A DNA stretch of 64,000 nucleotides, from NCBI RefSeq assembly GCF_020639365.1, contig NZ_JAINUL010000001.1:6988969-7052968 (forward strand), written 5' to 3'. Of the stretch, positions 51,844 through 60,813 are shown piece by piece. The notes beneath the pieces are model-generated. The model searched no databases. It was given only the letters and a program-made list of their open reading frames with translations, and was not told where the DNA came from. The translations under genes and the position numbers were made by a program. Within the stretch, counting starts at the first letter, position 1, and every line of letters starts with the position of its first letter. Source of the stretch: Streptomyces flavotricini (lineage in GTDB: Bacteria > Actinomycetota > Actinomycetes > Streptomycetales > Streptomycetaceae).

Positions 51844-53010
51844 GTGGCGAACCACGCCGCGCACGCACCGCACGACGCCTTCGGCGAGGCCGAGACCGTT
51901 GCCGCAGCCGACGCGCGGGCCATGCGCCGCGCCATCGAGCTCGCCGCCCGCGGCCTCGGCTCCACCAGCCCCAACCCGGTCGTCGGCTGCGTCATCACCG
52001 ACGCCGCGGGCACCGTCGTCGGCGAGGGCTGGCACGAGCGGGCCGGCGGCCCGCACGCCGAGGTCCACGCCCTGCGCGCCGCCGGCGGGGCCGCCCGCGG
52101 CGGCACCGCGTACGTCACCCTCGAACCCTGCAACCACACCGGTCGTACGGGACCCTGCGCCCAGGCCCTCGCCGAGGCCGGCGTCACCCGCGTGGTCTAT
52201 GCCGTCCCCGACCCGAACCCGCAGGCCAGCGGTGGCGCCGCCACCCTGCGCGCCGCCGGGATCAAGGCCGAGGGCGGGTTCCTGGAGGCCGAGGCCGCAG
52301 CCGGCAACGCCGCCTGGCTCACCTCCGTACGCCTGGGCCGTCCGCACGTGACCTGGAAGTACGCCGCCACCCTCGACGGCCGCAGCGCCGCGGCGGACGG
52401 CAGCAGCCGCTGGATCACCGGCCCGGAATCCCGCGCCGACGTCCACCGCCTGCGCGCGGAGGCCGACGCCGTCCTCGTGGGCGGCGGCACCCTGCGCGCC
52501 GACGACCCGCACCTGGCCGTACGGGGCGTCGAAGGGGCCACCCAGCCCCTGCGCGTCGCCCTCGACACCCGCGCCGGCCTGCCGGCGACCGCCCGCGTCC
52601 TCGACGACGCCGCGCCCACGCTGCTCGTCGTCGGCGAGGACGCCGACACCCGGCACCTGCCGGACGGCGTCGACCTGCTCCGGCTGCCCCTGCACGAGGG
52701 CCGCATCGCCGTCCACGACCTGCTCGCGCAGCTGTACGGCCGCGGCGTGCGCTCCGTGTTCCTGGAAGGCGGCCCCACCCTCGCGGGCGCCTTCCTCGCA
52801 GCCGGAGCCGTCGACCGCGTCATCGGCTACCTCGCCCCGGCCCTCCTCGGCTCCGGCCCCGCCGCCCTCGCCGACGCCGGCATCACCAACATCGCCCGCG
52901 CGGTGCGCCTCGACATCACCGAGGCCGTCCGCGTCGGCACCGATCTGCGCATCACCGCCGTACCCGTGTCCGAAGCCGTCCCCACCCCCACCGCCCCCAA
53001 GGAGCACTGA
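51844..53010 (+). CDS. ribD: Bifunctional riboflavin biosynthesis deaminase/reductase
   Basis: A 388-residue two-domain enzyme. The N-terminal deaminase (~25-165) has the zinc motifs GGPHAEVHALRAAG and TLEPCNHTGRTGPCAQAL. The C-terminal RibD_C reductase (~170-370) has KYAATLDGRSAAADGSSRWI and VFLEGGPTLAGAFL. It catalyses the two steps from 2,5-diamino-6-ribosylamino-pyrimidinone phosphate to the ribitylamino product. AGGAGG lies 7 bp before the GTG at 51,844, and the next gene starts at the base after its stop. It is the first gene after the FMN riboswitch. Confidence 0.95.
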   Translation: MANHAAHAPHDAFGEAETVAAADARAMRRAIELAARGLGSTSPNPVVGCVITDAAGTVVGEGWHERAGGPHAEVHALRAAGGAARGGTAYVTLEPCNHTGRTGPCAQALAEAGVTRVVYAVPDPNPQASGGAATLRAAGIKAEGGFLEAEAAAGNAAWLTSVRLGRPHVTWKYAATLDGRSAAADGSSRWITGPESRADVHRLRAEADAVLVGGGTLRADDPHLAVRGVEGATQPLRVALDTRAGLPATARVLDDAAPTLLVVGEDADTRHLPDGVDLLRLPLHEGRIAVHDLLAQLYGRGVRSVFLEGGPTLAGAFLAAGAVDRVIGYLAPALLGSGPAALADAGITNIARAVRLDITEAVRVGTDLRITAVPVSEAVPTPTAPKEH

Positions 53011-53634
53011 GTGTTCACCGGAATCGTCGAAGAACTGGGCGAGGTCACCGCCGTCGAGCAGCTCTCGGAGGCCTCCCGCTTCCGCCTGCGCGGCCCCGTC
53101 GTCACCGACGGCGCCAAGCACGGCGACTCCATCGCCGTCAACGGCGTCTGCCTGACCGTCGTGGAGACCGGCGACGGCGAGTTCACCGCCGACGTCATGC
53201 AGGAGACCCTCAAGCGCTCCAGCCTCGGCGCCCTCCACACGGGCTCCCGGGTCAACCTGGAGCGCCCGATGGCCCTCGGCGGACGGCTCGGCGGACACCT
53301 GGTCCAGGGGCACGTGGACGGAACCGGCGAGATCCTGTCCAGGACGCCCTCCGAGCACTGGGAGATCGTCAAGGTCTCGCTCCCGCAGAACCTGTCCCGG
53401 TACGTCGTGGAGAAGGGCTCCATCACGGTGGACGGCGTCAGCCTCACCGTGGTCGAGGCCGCCGCGCACTGGTTCACCATCAGCCTCATCCCCACCACGC
53501 TCGCGCTGACCACCCTCGGCCTCAAGCAGGCCGGCGACCCGGTCAACCTGGAGGTCGACGTGCTCGCGAAGTACGTCGAGCGCCTGCTCGCCGCCGGAGT
53601 GGACCCGCTGACCGCCAAGGAGGATCAGCAGTGA
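53011..53634 (+). CDS. ribE: Riboflavin synthase alpha subunit
   Basis: A 207-residue protein made of two lumazine-binding repeats: FTGIVEELGEVTAVEQLSEA (1-~98) and a second half from about residue 99 (GHLVQGHVDGTGEILSRTPS). The conserved SIAVNGVCLTV and SITVDGVSLTV pair is visible. It dismutates two 6,7-dimethyl-8-ribityllumazine molecules to riboflavin. The GTG start directly abuts the ribD stop, and its stop overlaps the ribM start (GTGA). Confidence 0.95.
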   Translation: MFTGIVEELGEVTAVEQLSEASRFRLRGPVVTDGAKHGDSIAVNGVCLTVVETGDGEFTADVMQETLKRSSLGALHTGSRVNLERPMALGGRLGGHLVQGHVDGTGEILSRTPSEHWEIVKVSLPQNLSRYVVEKGSITVDGVSLTVVEAAAHWFTISLIPTTLALTTLGLKQAGDPVNLEVDVLAKYVERLLAAGVDPLTAKEDQQ

Positions 53635-54284
53635 CCGCCCTGACCTGGCTCAACGCGGAGGCCTTCACGGTCTTCGGCCAGAAGGTCATCTGGTCCGACA
53701 TGATCGGCAACCTGATGGGCCTGGCCGCCCTCGCACTCGGCTGGCGCCGCTCGATATGGACCTGGCCCGCCCAGCTCCTGTCCGGCCTGATCCTCATAGC
53801 CGCCTACGCCTCCGCCCACCTCTCCGGCGGCGTCGGCAAGCAGCTCCTCGTCATCGGCGTGGCCGCCTGGGGCTGGCGCGCCTGGCAGCGCGGCCGGCAA
53901 GAGGCCCAGGACGGCACCCTCGCGGTGCGGACCGCCACCTGGACGGAGCGCGGACTGCTCCTCGCCGGTGCGGCCCTGGGCACCCTCGCCGTCGGCGGCC
54001 TCTTCACGCTCTTCCCGAACCTGTCCTGGAGCCCGTGGGCCGACGCCTACATCTTCGTCGGCACGATCGTCGCGATGGTCGCCCAGGCCCGCGGCCTCGT
54101 CGAGTTCTGGTTCGCCTGGCTCCTCGTCGACCTGGTCGGCGTCCCGCTCGCCTTCACCAACGGACTGGCCTTCTCCGGCCTCGTCTACGTCGTCTACTTC
54201 GCGCTCGTCCTCTGGGGCGCCCACGACTGGTACCAGCGTTCGCGCACCACCCCCGCCCCGGCCCTGGAAGGAGCAACGGCATGA
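53631..54284 (+). CDS. ribM: PnuC-like riboflavin facilitator
   Basis: A 217-residue membrane protein with 6-7 TM helices of the PnuC family (IGNLMGLAALALGWRRSIWTWPAQLLSG at the start, FWFAWLLVDLVGVPLAFTNG near the end). PnuC proteins take up nicotinamide riboside, but the copy embedded in the riboflavin operon of Corynebacterium and Streptomyces is RibM, shown to import riboflavin and roseoflavin by facilitated diffusion. The 4-bp overlaps with ribE before and ribAB after, and the common FMN riboswitch, support that assignment. Confidence 0.88.
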   Translation: MTALTWLNAEAFTVFGQKVIWSDMIGNLMGLAALALGWRRSIWTWPAQLLSGLILIAAYASAHLSGGVGKQLLVIGVAAWGWRAWQRGRQEAQDGTLAVRTATWTERGLLLAGAALGTLAVGGLFTLFPNLSWSPWADAYIFVGTIVAMVAQARGLVEFWFAWLLVDLVGVPLAFTNGLAFSGLVYVVYFALVLWGAHDWYQRSRTTPAPALEGATA

Positions 54285-55579
54285 CCTCCCTCAAGCCCGT
54301 GCCCGACATCGACGCCGTCCTCGACGCCGTCTTCCGGCTCGACCCCGTCGAGCAGGCCATCCGCGACATCGCGGCCGGCCGGCCGGTGGTCGTCGTCGAC
54401 GACGAGGACCGCGAGAACGAGGGCGATCTCGTCATCGCCGCCGAGAAGGCCACCCCCGAGATCGTCGCGTTCATGATGAGCGAGTGCCGCGGCCTGATCT
54501 GCGCCCCCATGGAGGGCCCGGAGCTGGAGCGGCTCGAGCTGCCCCAGATGGTCCAGAACAACACGGAGTCGATGAAGACCGCCTTCACGGTCTCCGTCGA
54601 CGCGAGCGCCGCCCACGGCGTCACCACCGGCATCTCGGCCGCCGACCGCTCGACCACCCTGCGGATGCTCGCCGACGGGGTCTCCGAGCCCTCGGACTTC
54701 GTCCGCCCCGGCCACGTCTTCCCGCTGCGCGCCAAGCCCGGCGGCGTCCTGGTCCGCAACGGCCACACCGAGGCCGCCGTCGACCTCGCCCGCCTCGCCG
54801 GCCTGCGCCCCGTCGGCGCGATCGTGGAGATCGCCGGCGAGGACGGCGTCATGCTGCGCCTGCCCGAGCTGATCCCCTTCGCCCGCAAGCACGGCCTGAC
54901 GATCATCTCCATCGAGGACCTGATCGCCTACCGCCGCTCCGCCGAGCCGACGGTGCGCCGGGAGGCCACGGTCGCGCTGCCGACCGCCCACGGCGACTTC
55001 ACGGCGTACGGCTACCGCTCCACCGTCGACGGCGTGGAGCACGTCGCCCTCGTCCACGGCGAGATCGGCGACGGCGAGGACGTCGTCGTCAGGGTCCACT
55101 CCGAGTGCCTGACCGGCGACATCTTCCACTCCCTGCGCTGCGACTGCGGCCCCCAGCTGCACGCCTCCATGGCCCGCGTCAAGGAAGAGGGCCGCGGCGT
55201 GGTCGTCTACCTGCGCGGTCACGAGGGCCGCGGCATCGGACTGGTGTCCAAGCTGCGCGCGTACGAACTGCAGGAGCGCGGCCGCGACACCCTGGACGCC
55301 AACCTGGAGCTCGGCCTGCCCGCCGACGCACGCGACTACGCCGCCGGCGCGCAGATCCTCGCCGACCTCGGCGTCAAGAGCGTCCGGCTGCTGACCAACA
55401 ACCCCGACAAGTCCGCCGCCCTCGTACGGCACGGCATCGCGGTCAACGACCGGGTGGCCATGCCCACGGAGGCCGGGGAGCACAATCTGCGGTACCTGCG
55501 CACGAAGCGGGACCGCATGGGCCACGACCTGCCCTGGCTGGACCGGGCCGTGACCGCCACCACCTGCGGCAACCAGTAA
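54281..55579 (+). CDS. ribAB: Bifunctional DHBP synthase / GTP cyclohydrolase II
   Basis: A 432-residue fusion. The N-terminal part (~25-225) is 3,4-dihydroxy-2-butanone-4-phosphate synthase, with DDEDRENEGDLVIAAEKAT and HGVTTGISAADRSTT and the acidic loop motif. The C-terminal part (~230-415) is GTP cyclohydrolase II, with the zinc ligands in RVHSECLTGDIFHSLRCDCG and the RGHEGRGIGL motif. It makes both precursors of riboflavin from ribulose-5-phosphate and GTP. AAGGAG lies 7 bp before the ATG. The 71 bp after it contains a short direct repeat (ACCACGA) and no gene. Confidence 0.95.
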   Translation: MTSLKPVPDIDAVLDAVFRLDPVEQAIRDIAAGRPVVVVDDEDRENEGDLVIAAEKATPEIVAFMMSECRGLICAPMEGPELERLELPQMVQNNTESMKTAFTVSVDASAAHGVTTGISAADRSTTLRMLADGVSEPSDFVRPGHVFPLRAKPGGVLVRNGHTEAAVDLARLAGLRPVGAIVEIAGEDGVMLRLPELIPFARKHGLTIISIEDLIAYRRSAEPTVRREATVALPTAHGDFTAYGYRSTVDGVEHVALVHGEIGDGEDVVVRVHSECLTGDIFHSLRCDCGPQLHASMARVKEEGRGVVVYLRGHEGRGIGLVSKLRAYELQERGRDTLDANLELGLPADARDYAAGAQILADLGVKSVRLLTNNPDKSAALVRHGIAVNDRVAMPTEAGEHNLRYLRTKRDRMGHDLPWLDRAVTATTCGNQ

Positions 55580-55650
55580 GCACGCACGAACCACCCCACC
55601 AGCAGCACACACCACGAACCACGAACCACGAAGAACCGAGGAGCACAGCT

Positions 55651-56136
55651 GTGAGCGGCAAGGGCGCACCCGAACTGAGTGTCAGGAACTGCGGAGACCT
55701 CCGGGTCGCCGTCATCGCGGCCCAGTGGCACGAGAAGGTCATGGACGGGCTCGTCGACGGCGCGCTGCGCGCCCTGCACGAACTGGGCATCGACGAGCCG
55801 ACCCTGCTCCGCGTCCCGGGCAGCTTCGAGCTCCCGGTCGCGGCGAAGGTGCTGGCCGGCCGCGGCTACAATGCCATCGTCGCCCTCGGAGTCGTCATCC
55901 GCGGCGGCACCCCGCACTTCGAATACGTCTGCCAGGGCGTCACCCAAGGCCTGGTGCAGGTATCGATCGACACCGGAGTCCCCGTCGGCTTCGGCGTGCT
56001 GACCTGCGACAACGACGAGCAGGCGCTGGACCGCGCCGGGCTCGAGGGGTCGAACGAGGACAAGGGACACGAAGCGGTCATCGCCGCCGTCTCGACCGCT
56101 GTGACCCTGCGGTCCGTCAGCGAACCCTGGCACTGA
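55651..56136 (+). CDS. ribH: 6,7-dimethyl-8-ribityllumazine synthase
   Basis: A 161-residue protein with the lumazine synthase fold. Visible motifs are VAVIAAQWHEKVMDGLVDGA (N-terminal), VPGSFELPVAAKVLA, ALGVVIRGGTPHFEYV (substrate loop with His) and GFGVLTCDNDEQALDRAG. It condenses the ribityl-aminouracil and dihydroxybutanone phosphate to lumazine and usually forms an icosahedral or pentameric shell. It has a GAGGAG ribosome site before the GTG, and the usual length. Confidence 0.95.
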   Translation: MSGKGAPELSVRNCGDLRVAVIAAQWHEKVMDGLVDGALRALHELGIDEPTLLRVPGSFELPVAAKVLAGRGYNAIVALGVVIRGGTPHFEYVCQGVTQGLVQVSIDTGVPVGFGVLTCDNDEQALDRAGLEGSNEDKGHEAVIAAVSTAVTLRSVSEPWH

Positions 56137-56171
56137 GTGGTGGCGGGGGACCCCGTATTCTGAGGACCATC

Positions 56172-56453
56172 ATGGCGAACACACCCTCCAAGAGTTTCGA
56201 AGAGCTCTTCAGCGAGCTTCAGCTCAAGGCCGCCACCGGCGACCCCGGCTCCTCCCGCACCGCCGAACTCGTCGGCAAGGGCGTCCATGCGATCGGCAAG
56301 AAGATCGTCGAGGAGGCCGCCGAGGTCTGGATGGCCGCCGAGTACGAGGGCAAGGAAGCCGCCGCCGAGGAGATCTCCCAGCTGCTGTACCACGTCCAGG
56401 TGATGATGGTCGCGCGCGGGATCTCCCTCGACGACGTCTACGCGCACCTCTAG
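56172..56453 (+). CDS. hisE: Phosphoribosyl-ATP pyrophosphatase
   Basis: A 93-residue all-helical MazG-fold protein. The metal motif is KKIVEEAAEVWMAAEYEGKEAAAEE (only short parts quoted: KKIVEEAAEVWMA and EEISQLLYHVQVM), which binds Mg2+ and the pyrophosphate. It catalyses the second step of histidine synthesis. It follows ribH by 35 bp and precedes hisG by 76 bp, so histidine genes are probably read through from the riboflavin operon or share a local promoter. Confidence 0.93.
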   Translation: MANTPSKSFEELFSELQLKAATGDPGSSRTAELVGKGVHAIGKKIVEEAAEVWMAAEYEGKEAAAEEISQLLYHVQVMMVARGISLDDVYAHL

Positions 56454-56529
56454 GCCGCAGCCCGTTCCGCGGGTCCCCCGCCCGCCGCTCACCCACACGT
56501 TTCGCAATCCACGCACTGAAGGAAGCCCC

Positions 56530-57378
56530 ATGCTGCGCATCGCCGTCCCCAACAAGGGTTCACTCTCCGGAGCGGCGTCGGCGATGCTCCATGAGGCCGG
56601 CTACCGCCAGCGCAAGGAGTCCAAGGAGCTCGTGGTCCTCGACCCCGAGAACGGCGTGGAGTTCTTCTACCTCCGCCCGAAGGACATCGCGATCTACGTC
56701 GCCTCGGGCAAGCTCGACATCGGCATCACCGGCCGTGACCTGCTGCTCGACTCCGGCGCCAGCGCGGAGGAGATCCTCCCGCTGAACTTCGGCCGCTCGA
56801 CCTTCCGCTACGCCACCAAGCCCGGCACCGCGAAGGGCCCCGAGGACTTCACCGGGATGACGATCGCGACCTCGTACGAGGGAATCGTCGCCAAGCACCT
56901 CGCCGAGCAGGGCATCGACGCCTCCGTCGTGCACCTGGACGGCGCGGTCGAGACCGCCATCCAGCTCGGCGTCGCCCAGGTCATCGCGGACGTCGTCGAG
57001 ACCGGCACCAGCCTGCGCAACGCCGGCCTGGAGGTCATCGGCGAGCCGATCCTCACCTCCGAGGCCGTGGTCATCCGCCGCAACGGCGCCGACGCCGAGA
57101 ACCCGCAGGCCCAGCAGTTCCTGCGGCGCCTCCAGGGCGTCCTCGTGGCCCGCAGCTACGTGATGATGGACTACGACTGCCGCGCCGAGCACCTGGAGCG
57201 GGCCGTCGCCCTCACCCCGGGCCTGGAGTCGCCGACCATCTCCCCGCTGCACAACGAGGGCTGGGTCGCCGTCCGCGCGATGGTCCCGGCCAAGGAGGCG
57301 CAGCGGATCATGGACGACCTGTACGAGCTCGGCGCGCGCGCGATCCTCACCACCTCGATCCACGCCTGCCGTCTCTGA
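56530..57378 (+). CDS. hisG: ATP phosphoribosyltransferase (long form)
   Basis: A 282-residue HisG of the long, hexameric type with a C-terminal ACT-like histidine-binding domain (~205-282, SPTISPLHNEGWVAVRAMVP). The catalytic half has the start LRIAVPNKGSLSGAASAML, the PRPP/ATP region VASGKLDIGITGRDLLLDSG and VADVVETGTSLRNAGLEV. It makes N1-(5-phosphoribosyl)-ATP, the first and feedback-inhibited step. AAGGAAG precedes the ATG. Confidence 0.95.
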   Translation: MLRIAVPNKGSLSGAASAMLHEAGYRQRKESKELVVLDPENGVEFFYLRPKDIAIYVASGKLDIGITGRDLLLDSGASAEEILPLNFGRSTFRYATKPGTAKGPEDFTGMTIATSYEGIVAKHLAEQGIDASVVHLDGAVETAIQLGVAQVIADVVETGTSLRNAGLEVIGEPILTSEAVVIRRNGADAENPQAQQFLRRLQGVLVARSYVMMDYDCRAEHLERAVALTPGLESPTISPLHNEGWVAVRAMVPAKEAQRIMDDLYELGARAILTTSIHACRL

Positions 57379-57430
57379 CCCGTACGTCCTTCCGACCCGT
57401 ACGCCCCCTCCCGAAGGCATCTCCCGCATC

Positions 57431-57895
57431 ATGGCCGAGTCCGCCGCCCAGCCCGCACTGCCCACCCTGCCGGTCACCTTCCGGCCGACCCGTACCCGGG
57501 CCGTCCTGCTGGGCGTCGGGCTCGCCATGTTCGCCACCATCACGGCGATCGCCCTGCTGCTGGAGAACCTCGGCCCGGGGGAGCGGGTCAGCTTCGTCTT
57601 CACCGCCGTCCTGCTGTCGTCCGTACTCGTCCTGCTCAGCCGCCCCAAGGTGGTCGCGGACGAGGCGGGCGTCACCGTCGTGAACCTGACCAACACCCGC
57701 CGCCTGGAGTGGGCGCAGATCCTGCGCGTCAACCTCCGCCCGGGCGACCCGTGGGTGTTCCTGGACCTCAGCGACGGTACGAGCCTGCCCGCGCTCGGCA
57801 TCCAGCCCGGCGTGGCCAAGCAGCAGGCCATCGGCGACGCCCGCGCGCTGCGCGCGCTCGCCGAAGCCCGGGGAACCGGGCCGCACCACCACTGA
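57431..57895 (+). CDS. PH-domain (bacterial PH6-type) membrane protein
   Basis: A 154-residue protein with two TM helices (AVLLGVGLAMFATITAIALL and FVFTAVLLSSVLVLLS) followed by a small cytoplasmic PH-like domain (~80-150, VVNLTNTRRLEWAQILRVNLRPGDPWVFLDL). It ends in a HHH tail. The family is common in actinobacteria; no function is known. It follows hisG after 52 bp and may be co-transcribed. The downstream region 57,896-58,222 (327 bp) has a possible promoter (TTGCGG, 16 bp, TACCCT at about 58,053-58,080) and no gene I can support. Confidence 0.8.
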   Translation: MAESAAQPALPTLPVTFRPTRTRAVLLGVGLAMFATITAIALLLENLGPGERVSFVFTAVLLSSVLVLLSRPKVVADEAGVTVVNLTNTRRLEWAQILRVNLRPGDPWVFLDLSDGTSLPALGIQPGVAKQQAIGDARALRALAEARGTGPHHH

Positions 57896-58222
57896 GCGCC
57901 CGCCGCACGGACGCCCGACCCGCACACCCCGGACAGCGGAAGCCCGAACACACGGCGAACAGCCGTGGAACGGGCCTCGCACAGGGCCTGAGCGGGCCTC
58001 GAGCGGCCCTCGGACGAAGCACCGGAGCCGCAGCCGACCGCTGCGTCCCATTGCGGCGGCGATCTCAGTGACTACCCTGGTGGCGGGGCGCACCCGTACG
58101 CCCTCCCACCGGCCCCGGGACCCCGAGGCCCGCGGGCACCTGCGACTTGAGGAGTGACTCCCTCCAGCAATGGACGGATCGTCCGGTAGTACCCGCGCCG
58201 CCCTCCCCACGGAGGCGGCGGC

Positions 58223-59692
58223 ATGACCATCCCGCTACTTCTGCTCGTGGCGGCATTCGCCCTGATCCTCGCCAACGGCTTCTTCGTGGCGGCCGAGTTC
58301 GGCCTCGTCACCGTGGAACGGCCCGAGGCCGAACGCGCCGCAGCCGACGGCGACCGCCGTGCCCGCACGGTGGTCGAAGCCCTGCGGGAGCTGTCCTTCC
58401 AGCTCTCCGGCACCCAGCTCGGCATCACCATCACCTCCCTCGTGGTCGGCATGCTCGCCGAACCGGCCCTCGCCGGACTGCTGGCCGGGCCGCTCGCGGC
58501 CACCGGCCTGCCCGCGGGGGCCGTCTCCGGCGTCGCCGTCTTCATCGGCATGCTGCTCGCCTCCGCCGTCCAGATGGTCGTCGGCGAGCTCGTCCCGAAG
58601 AACTGGGCGGTCTCCCGGCCGCTGCAGGTGGCCCGCTTCGTGGCCGGCCCGCAGCAGGTCTTCTCCCGTGCCTTCCGGCCGGTCATCGCCGGCCTCAACG
58701 CCGTCGCCAACCGTCTCGTACGGATGCTCGGCGTCGAGCCGGCCGAGGAGATGGCCTCCGCCCGCACCCCCGGCGAACTGGTCTCCCTGGTCCGTCATTC
58801 GGCCCAGGCCGGCGCCCTCGAACAGGACACCGCCGACCTCTTCGTACGGACCCTCTCGCTGGGCGAGCTCACGGCCCAGCACGTCATGACCCCCCGGGTG
58901 AAGGTCAGCGCCCTCCAGCACACGGCCACCGCGGCCGACGTGCTGAACCTGACCCGCGCCACCGGGCTGTCCCGCTTCCCGGTCTACCGGGAGCGCATCG
59001 ACGAGGTCACCGGGGTCGTCCACCTCAAGGACGCCCTCGCCGTGCCCGAGTCCGAGCGCGCCCGCACCACCGTGAGCCGGATCTGCGTGGCCCCGCTGCT
59101 GGTGCCCGGCTCCCTGCCGGTGCAGCCGCTGCTGGAACGGCTCCGCAGCGAGCAGCCGATGGCTGTCGTCGTCGACGAGTACGGCGGCACCGCCGGGGTG
59201 GTCACCCTGGAGGACATCGTCGAGGAGCTCGTCGGAGAGGTCCGCGACGAGCACGACCTCGCCGAGGACGAGAGCCCCGAACTGGCCGCGGTACCCGCCG
59301 AGGACGGCCGCCCCTCCTGGGAGGCCGACGGCAGCTGCCGGGTACAGACCCTGCGCCGGATAGGCCTGGACGTGCCCGAAGGCCCCTACGAGACCGTCGC
59401 CGGCCTCGTCGCGGACCTGCTGGGCCGGATCCCCGCCCCCGGGGACCGCGCCGAACTGCCCGGCTGGAAGCTGTCCGTCCGCCAGGTCGGCCGCAACCGC
59501 GCCGAACGCGTCCGGCTGGTCAGGCTGGGCAGCGTCCCCGCCGCCGCGCACGGGACCGCCCCCGAGGCCGCCCGCGCCACCGTCCGGATCGACACGGGCG
59601 CCGCACGCACCGGGCCCGGCCGGCAGGCCTCCCCGGACGGCCGGTCGCCGCAGTCGGCCCAGTCGGCCCAGCTGGAAGGCGCCGGCCGATGA
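58223..59692 (+). CDS. CNNM/CorC-family (hemolysin-type) transporter-associated protein, first copy
   Basis: A 489-residue membrane protein. It has an N-terminal DUF21/CNNM transmembrane domain of 3-4 helices (~1-190, ANGFFVAAEFGLVTVERPEAE and GELVPKNWAVSRP), a CBS pair (~205-335, VMTPRVKVSALQHTATAADVL and VVVDEYGGTAGVVTLEDIVEELVG) and a C-terminal CorC_HlyC domain (~375-455). Relatives export Mg2+ or other cations. GGAGG lies before the ATG. An Ala/Gly-rich tail follows the last domain. It overlaps the second copy by 4 bp (ATGA). Confidence 0.88.
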   Translation: MTIPLLLLVAAFALILANGFFVAAEFGLVTVERPEAERAAADGDRRARTVVEALRELSFQLSGTQLGITITSLVVGMLAEPALAGLLAGPLAATGLPAGAVSGVAVFIGMLLASAVQMVVGELVPKNWAVSRPLQVARFVAGPQQVFSRAFRPVIAGLNAVANRLVRMLGVEPAEEMASARTPGELVSLVRHSAQAGALEQDTADLFVRTLSLGELTAQHVMTPRVKVSALQHTATAADVLNLTRATGLSRFPVYRERIDEVTGVVHLKDALAVPESERARTTVSRICVAPLLVPGSLPVQPLLERLRSEQPMAVVVDEYGGTAGVVTLEDIVEELVGEVRDEHDLAEDESPELAAVPAEDGRPSWEADGSCRVQTLRRIGLDVPEGPYETVAGLVADLLGRIPAPGDRAELPGWKLSVRQVGRNRAERVRLVRLGSVPAAAHGTAPEAARATVRIDTGAARTGPGRQASPDGRSPQSAQSAQLEGAGR

Positions 59693-60762
59693 ACGCCCTC
59701 CAACTGCTGTTCGCCCTGCTCCTGGTCCTGGCCAATGGTTTCTTCGTCGGCGCCGAGTTCGCGCTCGTCTCCGTACGGCGCAGCCAGATCGAGCCGCTCG
59801 CCAAGGAGTCCAAGCGGGCCCGCCAGGTGCTGTACGGGCTGGAGAACCTGCCGCGGATGATGGCGGCGGCCCAGTTCGGCATCACCGTCTGTTCCCTGAC
59901 CCTCGGCGCGGTCGCCGAGCCGACGGTGGCCCGCCTGCTGGAGCCGCTGTTCCACGCGGCGCACATCCCGCAGGGCGTGATCCACCCGCTGGGCTACGCG
60001 GTGGCGCTCGCCGCCGTCGTCTTCCTGCACCTGGTCATCGGCGAGATGGTGCCCAAGAACCTCGCCATGGCCGCGCCGGAGAAGACCGCCCTCTGGTTCA
60101 GCCCGGGCCTGGTGGCCTTCGCCCGGCTGTGCGGCCCGGTCACCAGTGCGCTGGGCTCCTGCGCGCACCTGGTGCTCCGCCTGTTCAAGGTGGAGCCCAA
60201 GGACGAGGTCGAGGCCGTCTACACCAGCGCCCAGCTCGGCCGGCTCGTCGAGGACTCCCGGCAGGCCGGGCTCCTGGAGCCGGGCGAGCAGGAGCGCCTG
60301 GAGGACGCCCTGGAGCTGGGCAGCCGCCCGGTCACCGACGTGCTGCTCGCCCGGGACCGGCTGGTCACGGTCGGCCCCTCGGCCACCCCGCGCCAGATCG
60401 AGCAGCTGACGGTCCGCACCGGCTACTCCCGCTTCCCGGTCCGCTCCGAGAACGGGGCCTTCATGGGCTACTTGCACGTGAAGGACGTACTGGACCTGGA
60501 GGACCGGGAGCGGGCCGTGCCCCAGCGGGTCTGGCGGCGGATGACCACGCTGTCCGCCACCCTCCCGCTGGACGACGCGCTCAGCGTCATGCGCCGGGAC
60601 GCCACCCATCTGGCCCAGGTCGCCGACCCGGCCGGCCGGGTGCTGGGCCTGGTCGCCCTGGAGGACGTCCTGGAGATGCTGGTCGGCGAGGTACGCGATC
60701 CTGCGCACCGCGTCCCGGCCCGCCGCCCGGGCCCCCGGCAGAGCAGCCCCGCCGGGGTGTGA
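59689..60762 (+). CDS. CNNM/CorC-family protein, second copy without CorC_HlyC domain
   Basis: A 357-residue paralogue of the preceding protein with the same TM domain (LANGFFVGAEFALVSVRRSQIE, GEMVPKNLAMAAPEK) and CBS pair (TGYSRFPVRSENGAFMGYL, GLVALEDVLEMLVG). The C-terminal CorC_HlyC domain is missing, and a short basic tail (VPARRPGPRQSS) ends it. Tandem CNNM genes of unequal length occur in other actinobacteria and may form heteromers. The 4-bp overlap implies co-translation. Confidence 0.87.
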   Translation: MNALQLLFALLLVLANGFFVGAEFALVSVRRSQIEPLAKESKRARQVLYGLENLPRMMAAAQFGITVCSLTLGAVAEPTVARLLEPLFHAAHIPQGVIHPLGYAVALAAVVFLHLVIGEMVPKNLAMAAPEKTALWFSPGLVAFARLCGPVTSALGSCAHLVLRLFKVEPKDEVEAVYTSAQLGRLVEDSRQAGLLEPGEQERLEDALELGSRPVTDVLLARDRLVTVGPSATPRQIEQLTVRTGYSRFPVRSENGAFMGYLHVKDVLDLEDRERAVPQRVWRRMTTLSATLPLDDALSVMRRDATHLAQVADPAGRVLGLVALEDVLEMLVGEVRDPAHRVPARRPGPRQSSPAGV

Positions 60763-60777
60763 GCCGTGGTGTGAGCC

Positions 60778-60812
60778 GCTGCCGCCCCGCAGGAGCTCTG
60801 CGGGGCGGCAGC
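60778..60812. terminator. Bidirectional hairpin terminator
   Basis: Arms 60,778-60,792 (GCTGCCGCCCCGCAG) and 60,798-60,812 are perfect 15-bp complements with a 5-base loop. It lies between the convergent CNNM and EccA-like genes, 15 bp and 2 bp from their stops. Confidence 0.88.
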
Positions 60813-60813
60813 G

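Noticed and set aside
53631..54284. Nicotinamide riboside transporter PnuC
   Set aside because: The fold is PnuC-like, but its place in the FMN-controlled riboflavin operon with 4-bp overlaps makes RibM the better call.
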